NCBI RefSeq assembly: GCF_008180445.1
Contig: NZ_VTER01000004.1
Coordinates: 124,001 to 188,000 of the forward strand
Origin: Bacillus_AB infantis_B
GTDB taxonomy: Bacteria; Bacillota; Bacilli; Bacillales; Cytobacillaceae
Reading direction: 5' to 3'
Length of the DNA stretch: 64,000 nt
In this document: positions 59,417 to 64,000 of the stretch, piece by piece
Layout: every line of letters begins with the position of its first letter
Numbering within the stretch: position 1 is the stretch's first letter
Position numbers and translations under genes: made by a program
Notes under the pieces: generated by a model
Database searches by the model: none
Seen by the model: the letters and a program-made list of their open reading frames with translations, nothing else
Told to the model about the DNA's origin: nothing

Positions 59417-60217
59417 TTATTCCATAATATTTTCAAGTCCGTAGACAAACAGGTCTGCTTTCATCACTGTCTCTACAGCCAGCTTCACACCGGACATGAA
59501 TGAGGCCCGGTTATAAGAGTCATGCCTGATCGACAGAGTCTGGCCATCTGAGCCGAACATCACCTGCTGATGGGCAATCAGGCCGGGAAGGCGGACTGAA
59601 TGGATGCGCATCCCTTCGTAATCAGCACCCCTGGCCCCTGCCAGAGTTTCTTTTTCGTCTGGATGCCCCTGCACTTTGGATTCTCTGGCTTCAGCCATCA
59701 TTTCTGCTGTTTTAACAGCTGTGCCTGACGGAGCATCAAGCTTCTGGTCATGATGCAGCTCGATGATCTCCACATCACTGAAATAGCGGGCTGCCATCTG
59801 CGAAAACTTCATCATAAGGACAGCACCAAGGGCGAAGTTTGGGGCGATGATGCATCCCAATTCTTTTTCCCGGCATGTTACTTCCAGCTCTTTCAGGTCC
59901 TCTTTGCTAAAACCGGTTGTCCCGACTACCGGCCTTACTCCATATGAAAGGGCAGTCCGTGCATGATGCATGCCTGCTTCCGGTGTCGTGAGGTCGATCA
60001 GAACATCAGCTTCTGTCTGCTCCAGACAATTGGCCAGGTCTGTATATATCGGCACATCGGCCCCTGTAAATCCATCAAGGTCACTGAGCATTTGCCCTTC
60101 GAATTTATGGTCTACAACCGCCTGAAGGGCAAAATGGCCGGTATTCAGCACAAGCTGAACCGCTTCCCTGCCCATTCGGCCGCGCGGCCCCGCAATCACA
60201 ATTTTTATCTTATCCAT
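59417..60217 (-). CDS. dapB: 4-hydroxy-tetrahydrodipicolinate reductase
   Basis: A 266-residue NAD(P)-dependent enzyme of lysine/DAP synthesis. GPRGRMGREA binds the nucleotide. The family catalytic ELHHDQKLDAPSGTA is at about residues 154-168. It supplies DAP for peptidoglycan and dipicolinate for spores. It is 11 bases after ypjD and before mgsA. Confidence 0.95.
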   Translation of the reverse strand: MDKIKIVIAGPRGRMGREAVQLVLNTGHFALQAVVDHKFEGQMLSDLDGFTGADVPIYTDLANCLEQTEADVLIDLTTPEAGMHHARTALSYGVRPVVGTTGFSKEDLKELEVTCREKELGCIIAPNFALGAVLMMKFSQMAARYFSDVEIIELHHDQKLDAPSGTAVKTAEMMAEARESKVQGHPDEKETLAGARGADYEGMRIHSVRLPGLIAHQQVMFGSDGQTLSIRHDSYNRASFMSGVKLAVETVMKADLFVYGLENIME

Positions 60218-60228
60218 CAGAATCTCTC

Positions 60229-60564
60229 CTACTCTTCAATTCTTGTCCAGCGGTCTTTATCCCGCGTATTAAATTTATTCATTACCCTGTCATGGGCTTC
60301 CTGCAGATCAATATTCAGTGAATTGGCAAAGCAGATAAGCACAAAAAGCATATCCCCAAGCTCATTTTCAATGGTATTGTCTTCTTCCGTCGCTTTCTTC
60401 GGCTTTTCCCCGTAATGGTGATTCACTTCCCTGGAGAGTTCACCCAGCTCTTCCGTCATCCGTGCCAGCATGGCAAGAGGGCTGAAATATCCTTCTTTAA
60501 ATTGGCTTATGTATTGATCAACCTCAGCCTGGAGGTCTTTCATCGTTTTATGATTGGATTCCAT
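60229..60564 (-). CDS. ypjD: MazG-like nucleotide pyrophosphohydrolase YpjD
   Basis: A 111-residue helical enzyme. EELGELSREVNHH and ENELGDMLFVLIC form the ExxE...ExxD metal site of all-alpha NTP pyrophosphatases. It probably cleans non-canonical NTPs. ATG 60564 follows AGGTGG, and the longer upstream frame is rejected. It heads the ypjD-dapB-mgsA-bshB1-bshA-cca-birA operon. Confidence 0.92.
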   Translation of the reverse strand: MESNHKTMKDLQAEVDQYISQFKEGYFSPLAMLARMTEELGELSREVNHHYGEKPKKATEEDNTIENELGDMLFVLICFANSLNIDLQEAHDRVMNKFNTRDKDRWTRIEE

Positions 60565-60733
60565 CTGGATTAGCCACCTCAACTTCCGCCTTCCTGAGCC
60601 TTTTGCATAAAGCAGCAAATTAGGCTTATCTTATAGAGAATGGATGCTTTTTCTCTATCATGTTAGCCTAATGGAACAGCTTTTTACAAATATTTTTAAC
60701 CGCCCGGCAGCTGCTGTTCTGTCCGGCTCATTA

Positions 60734-60762
60734 TTGCTCTGTCTTCTTTTATTTTATATAAT
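60734..60762 (+). promoter_or_regulatory. ypjC promoter
   Basis: TTGCTC (60734-60739) and TATAAT (60757-60762), 17-bp spacer, 37 bases before the gene. Confidence 0.8.
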
Positions 60763-60798
60763 CTTATGGTGATAAAAACAGGAAAAGAGGGAAAAAAC

Positions 60799-61671
60799 GT
60801 GCAAAACGGATTAAAAATCAAGAATATATTGTTCATCCTGCTCGGTTCAGCAATCTTTTCTTTTGGAATTGTTCATTTCAATATGCAGAATAACTTGGCC
60901 GAAGGCGGTTTCACCGGCATCACCCTGCTCCTTTTTTTCCTATTTAAATGGGATCCCTCCTATACGAACTTATTGTTAAATATACCATTATTCTTTATAG
61001 GCTGGAAATTGCTCGGCAGGAATTCCTTTTATTACACCATGATCGGCACCTTCAGTGTTTCCCTGTTTCTGTGGATTTTTCAGCGCTATCAGATTGACAT
61101 GCCGCTGAAGGAAGACCTTACTCTTGCGGCTCTTTTTGCCGGTGTTTTCATCGGCATTGGCCTTGGAATCATTTTCCGTTTCGGCGGAACAACCGGCGGA
61201 GTCGATATCATAGCAAGGCTGGCCCATAAATATATCGGCTGGAGCATGGGAAAAACAATGTTCCTTTTCGATGCCTGCGTCATTACATTATCGCTCATTT
61301 TCTATCTGACGTACCAGGAAGCCATGTACACACTTGTTGCCGTGTTCGTAGGTGCCCGGGTGATCGATTTTATGCAGGAAGGCGCCTACGCCGCAAGAGG
61401 TGCCATGATCATTTCCGACCAGAACGAAGCCATCGCCGGCAGGATTTTGAAGGAAATGGACCGTGGGGTGACGGTACTGAAGGGGCACGGCTCCTTCACC
61501 AAACAGGATCGGGAAGTCCTTTACTGCGTAGTCGGCAAAAATGAAATCGTGCGGCTGAAAAGCGTCATCACCTCCGTCGATCCGCATGCCTTTGTCACAG
61601 TAAGCGTCGTTCACGATGTGCTCGGCGAAGGATTCACCCTGGATGAAAATAAGAAGCCGATTGAGCAATAG
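60799..61671 (+). CDS. ypjC: YitT family membrane protein YpjC
   Basis: A 290-residue protein with five or six membrane helices. The start of the family is FSFGIVHFNMQNNLAEGGFTG; FRFGGTTGGVDIIA is its hallmark. The C-terminal DUF2179 domain covers residues 205-285 (TVLKGHGSFTKQDREVLYCVV). The function is unknown. GTG 60799 is chosen because GAGGG lies 7 bases before it. Confidence 0.93.
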   Translation: MQNGLKIKNILFILLGSAIFSFGIVHFNMQNNLAEGGFTGITLLLFFLFKWDPSYTNLLLNIPLFFIGWKLLGRNSFYYTMIGTFSVSLFLWIFQRYQIDMPLKEDLTLAALFAGVFIGIGLGIIFRFGGTTGGVDIIARLAHKYIGWSMGKTMFLFDACVITLSLIFYLTYQEAMYTLVAVFVGARVIDFMQEGAYAARGAMIISDQNEAIAGRILKEMDRGVTVLKGHGSFTKQDREVLYCVVGKNEIVRLKSVITSVDPHAFVTVSVVHDVLGEGFTLDENKKPIEQ

Positions 61672-61705
61672 AAAGCAAATGGCGCTTGTTCATAATAAGA
61701 AATAA

Positions 61706-61735
61706 AGAAACCAGCCGGAATGGCTGGTTTCTTCA
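61706..61735. terminator. Bidirectional terminator between ypjC and the zinc peptidase
   Basis: AGAAACCAGCC/GGCTGGTTTCT stem, 5-base loop, T runs on both sides; it sits between converging genes. Confidence 0.85.
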
Positions 61736-61739
61736 TTTC

Positions 61740-62417
61740 TTAATCCTGCCTCTGCATGCCTGTGAAGATCATGATCAGGCGCAATAGCTCCAGAACCGCA
61801 ACAGCTGCGGCAGCTACATAGGTCAGGGCAGCAGCGTTGAGGACTTTCTTCGTTTCCCTTTCCTCATCATTGCGGATAACACCAAGTGAGACGACCTGAT
61901 CCATTGCTCTGTTAGAAGCATTGAACTCGACCGGGAGGGTAACCACCTGGAAGAGGACGGCCACGGCCATGAAAATGATTCCCAAAAGGAGAAGGCCGCT
62001 CAGCTCAGCAAAAATCCCTACCATGATCAGCACCCAGGAAAAATTAGAACCAATGCTCGCGATCGGCACCAGCGAATGGCGGACCCGGAGGAATGCATAA
62101 TCCTGCTGGTCCTGCATGGCATGGCCGACCTCATGGGCAGCTATTGCTGCTGCAGCGACGGAATGGCCATGGAAATTCTGCGAGGACAGCCTTACCGTTT
62201 TTGAACGGGGATCATAATGGTCTGTCAGATGTCCCCTCGTTTCCTCAACATTTACATTATGCAATCCGTTGGAATCCAGGATCCTTCTGGCAACCTCGGC
62301 ACCTCTCATATGTGAAGAGGCTGGTACCCTTGAATATTTGTTATAGGTGCCTTTTACCTTGAACTGCGCCCAAATCGGCACGAGGATGATGATCGCAAAG
62401 TATATCAGGAAATCCAT
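61740..62417 (-). CDS. Membrane zinc metallopeptidase (YugP-like)
   Basis: A 225-residue protein with a helix at the N-terminus and about two to three at the C-terminus. The zinc motif is AAHEVGHAMQDQQDYAF (HExxH) near residue 94. This is the DUF2268-unrelated 'neutral zinc metallopeptidase' family represented by B. subtilis YugP. The substrate is unknown. ATG 62417 has GGGAGG upstream. Confidence 0.9.
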   Translation of the reverse strand: MDFLIYFAIIILVPIWAQFKVKGTYNKYSRVPASSHMRGAEVARRILDSNGLHNVNVEETRGHLTDHYDPRSKTVRLSSQNFHGHSVAAAAIAAHEVGHAMQDQQDYAFLRVRHSLVPIASIGSNFSWVLIMVGIFAELSGLLLLGIIFMAVAVLFQVVTLPVEFNASNRAMDQVVSLGVIRNDEERETKKVLNAAALTYVAAAAVAVLELLRLIMIFTGMQRQD

Positions 62418-62479
62418 GTTATTCCTCCCATTCATCTTTGCTGTAATTTAATCTATTGTATTTTTTCTGGTGAATGGTG

Positions 62480-63283
62480 TCAATTTTTCAGCTCTCTTTT
62501 TCTGCTCTTCTCTTTGTCCTGGTCTCCCTTATATTTTCTCCAGCCGACATAAGATAATGTAAGGATGATGATGCTTCCTGTAGAAATAATGACCCACCAA
62601 AGCGAAGGATCGGCCTCATCGTCAGTCATTTCATCAAAAAGCGAAGATAAATCTGCCTCGAGGGCATCCAATTCCTGCTGGCTCGAGGTCTGGCTCACCA
62701 CCTGAGGCCTGTAATGGTCTATGAAATTGACCCTGGTATCCAGCTGCTGAAGCCTGTCTGCCTTGAGGTCCACTTTAAGGGCAGGGTAAATGACGCTGTA
62801 TAAGGTCAAAAAGGAATTCAGGCTTGAATGGAAGGCCTCACTGTCGCCTGCATGGGCAGCCTCCTTCATCCCCCCGAACACATCCATGATCGGATCCTCC
62901 ATTTCCGTCCACAAAGGCTGCCTGCTGGAGGTGATTGCATCTATAACCAGCCTGAATCTTGTTACCCTGTTCATCCGCTCTTTATGGTTCATATCGATGC
63001 TCGCCGCTGCTTCCACTGCTTCATCATGCGCATTGGAAACGATTCTCAGCTCATCCATATTGAACGGCCTTGCCTGTACATTCCCGGAAAGAAACTGATC
63101 CGAAAAATAATCCAGAATCTTTTTTGCCTCTTCATACTTTTGTATTTTGACCATCTGAAGAGCTTCATCAGAGAGCAGATCAAGTTTGTCCATCGAAGAG
63201 GAAGGCTGCTCTGCATATGCATATATGGAAAAAGGCATTAAAAGATAGATCAAAAACATGGATACAGCAATTTTTGCTTTCAA
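62480..63283 (-). CDS. ypjB: Sporulation protein YpjB
   Basis: A 267-residue exported membrane protein. A signal peptide (IAVSMFLIYLLMPFSIYAYA) precedes a helical domain, and a C-terminal helix lies at about 236-255 (SLWWVIISTGSIIILTLSYV) before a basic tail. YpjB is made in sporulation in B. subtilis. TTG 63283 is chosen because GGGGGG is 6 bases upstream. It lies between ypjA and the peptidase gene. Confidence 0.9.
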   Translation of the reverse strand: MKAKIAVSMFLIYLLMPFSIYAYAEQPSSSMDKLDLLSDEALQMVKIQKYEEAKKILDYFSDQFLSGNVQARPFNMDELRIVSNAHDEAVEAAASIDMNHKERMNRVTRFRLVIDAITSSRQPLWTEMEDPIMDVFGGMKEAAHAGDSEAFHSSLNSFLTLYSVIYPALKVDLKADRLQQLDTRVNFIDHYRPQVVSQTSSQQELDALEADLSSLFDEMTDDEADPSLWWVIISTGSIIILTLSYVGWRKYKGDQDKEKSRKRELKN

Positions 63284-63504
63284 TATTGTCCCCCCCTGCA
63301 ATTACTATTAAAAATGTATGAGAGGTTGGACAAGGTTAGACCAAAAGTTCGCTCGGCAGGGATCAATTTTAGAGATGACTTTGTTTAAACATTGCTGCAG
63401 ATTGTTCGCCATTCAGCCGGATATTCATCACAGTTGAAAGGGGGTATGAGACTGAGTTTAACACCCAAGAACTTAAATCAGCATGAAACACTAACAAAGC
63501 CCAT

Positions 63505-63532
63505 GAAAAAAGGCCCCCAATAAGGAAGCCTA
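63505..63532 (-). terminator. Terminator of ypjA
   Basis: AGGCTTCC pairs with GGGGGCCT (one mismatch), then TTTTTT, overlapping the ypjA stop region on the minus strand. Confidence 0.75.
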
Positions 63533-64000
63533 CTCAATCGACAGCTTTGTGCGGCCGGGCCTGATAGAGAACCAGTACACAAGGAATAGGGAGAATATAC
63601 TCAGCCAAAAAGTAAAATAGCCAATCTCCGGTGTATATAAGTTCAGCACAAGATAGCGTGGGAGCATGAAGAATACATAGTCGATTACATCATTATGGAG
63701 TGTCCATACAGCAGCAATAATTAAATGAATCCACTTGATCCTGTAAAAGGGTGAATATAAGATCCCCTGGACTGCCATAGCGGCATGGGATCCGATCAGC
63801 ATCAACGCAATAGGATCAAGTTCGCCTGTCACTTTATAAACAAGCAGATTCATAACGACTGCCCAGACACCGTATTTAAAAAGCGTCACGGCCGCCAGAG
63901 CCTCTAAAAGGGGCCAGTTCCTTCGCATCAGGAAGGCAGCAAGGACAAAACAAAAAAACAGGCTGGCCGTCGGACTATCAGGAACAAACGCCAAAAAGTG
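63530..64000 (-). CDS. ypjA: DUF1405 membrane protein YpjA, partial (5' end outside window)
   Basis: The minus-strand frame enters at the right edge and shows about 156 residues with four or five helices. PLLEALAAVTLFKYGVWAVV and HNDVIDYVFFMLPRYLVLNL are YpjA/DUF1405 sequences. The function is unknown, and the N-terminus is missing. Confidence 0.9.
   Translation of the reverse strand, partial: HFLAFVPDSPTASLFFCFVLAAFLMRRNWPLLEALAAVTLFKYGVWAVVMNLLVYKVTGELDPIALMLIGSHAAMAVQGILYSPFYRIKWIHLIIAAVWTLHNDVIDYVFFMLPRYLVLNLYTPEIGYFTFWLSIFSLFLVYWFSIRPGRTKLSIE

Overview
The window looks like a chromosomal segment of a spore-forming Bacillaceae bacterium. The gene order closely follows the Bacillus subtilis ypcP-to-ypjA stretch: ypcP, dynA, bpsB-bpsA, xpt-pbuX, ypwA, ypvA, ypsC, rnpB, gpsB, ypsA, cotD, mrfAB (yprAB), yppG/F/E, sspM, yppC, recU-ponA, ypoC-nth-dnaD, aspB-ypmB-ypmA, dinG, panBCD, then ypjD-dapB-mgsA-bshB1-bshA-cca-birA, and ypjC, ypjB, ypjA. 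CotD, SspM and YpjB indicate endosporulation. BshA/BshB1 indicate bacillithiol, and GpsB, RecU and PBP1a are typical Firmicute proteins. The genus cannot be fixed from this stretch. The main departures from B. subtilis are accessory insertions and the absence of asnS between aspB and dnaD. Most genes lie on the minus strand.

Layout. 1-9 kb: ypcP (cut by the edge), a membrane protein, a four-gene operon (dynA, RlaP-like nucleotidyltransferase, Cys-rich protein, sulfurtransferase), a 31-residue membrane peptide under a promoter with two Fur-like boxes, and the alkylpyrone pair bpsA-bpsB. 9-15 kb: CheX-like protein, SDR, zinc-ribbon protein, pnuC-nadR for nicotinamide riboside salvage, a lipoprotein, and xpt-pbuX behind a guanine-class riboswitch. 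15.9-18.2 kb: a three-gene ba3-type oxidase. 18-31 kb: DMT transporter, M32 carboxypeptidase, DinG-like helicase, a likely small structured RNA, ypsC, RNase P RNA, gpsB, ypsA, cotD and mrfAB.

31-37 kb: the most unusual part. Two DppB/DppC-type ABC permease pairs face each other around an Hsp20 gene, with no substrate-binding protein or ATPase. In one pair the DppC-type permease is fused to a complete zinc M1-peptidase domain predicted to lie outside the membrane. I regard this as the best candidate for an undescribed system.

37-49.5 kb: spore and division genes, a tandem hairpin repeat cluster, recU-ponA (PBP1a with a long Gly/Ser-rich tail), ypoC-nth-dnaD, aspB-ypmB-ypmA and a ComEC-like metallo-beta-lactamase fold that seems to have lost its metal site. 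49.6-64 kb: dinG, panBCD behind a leader with an intrinsic terminator, the bacillithiol/lysine/tRNA operon, a YitT protein, a membrane zinc protease, ypjB and ypjA (cut by the right edge).

No tRNA, rRNA, insertion sequence, prophage or CRISPR array was seen. Promoters and RNA structures were found by eye. No alignment, folding or database search was run.
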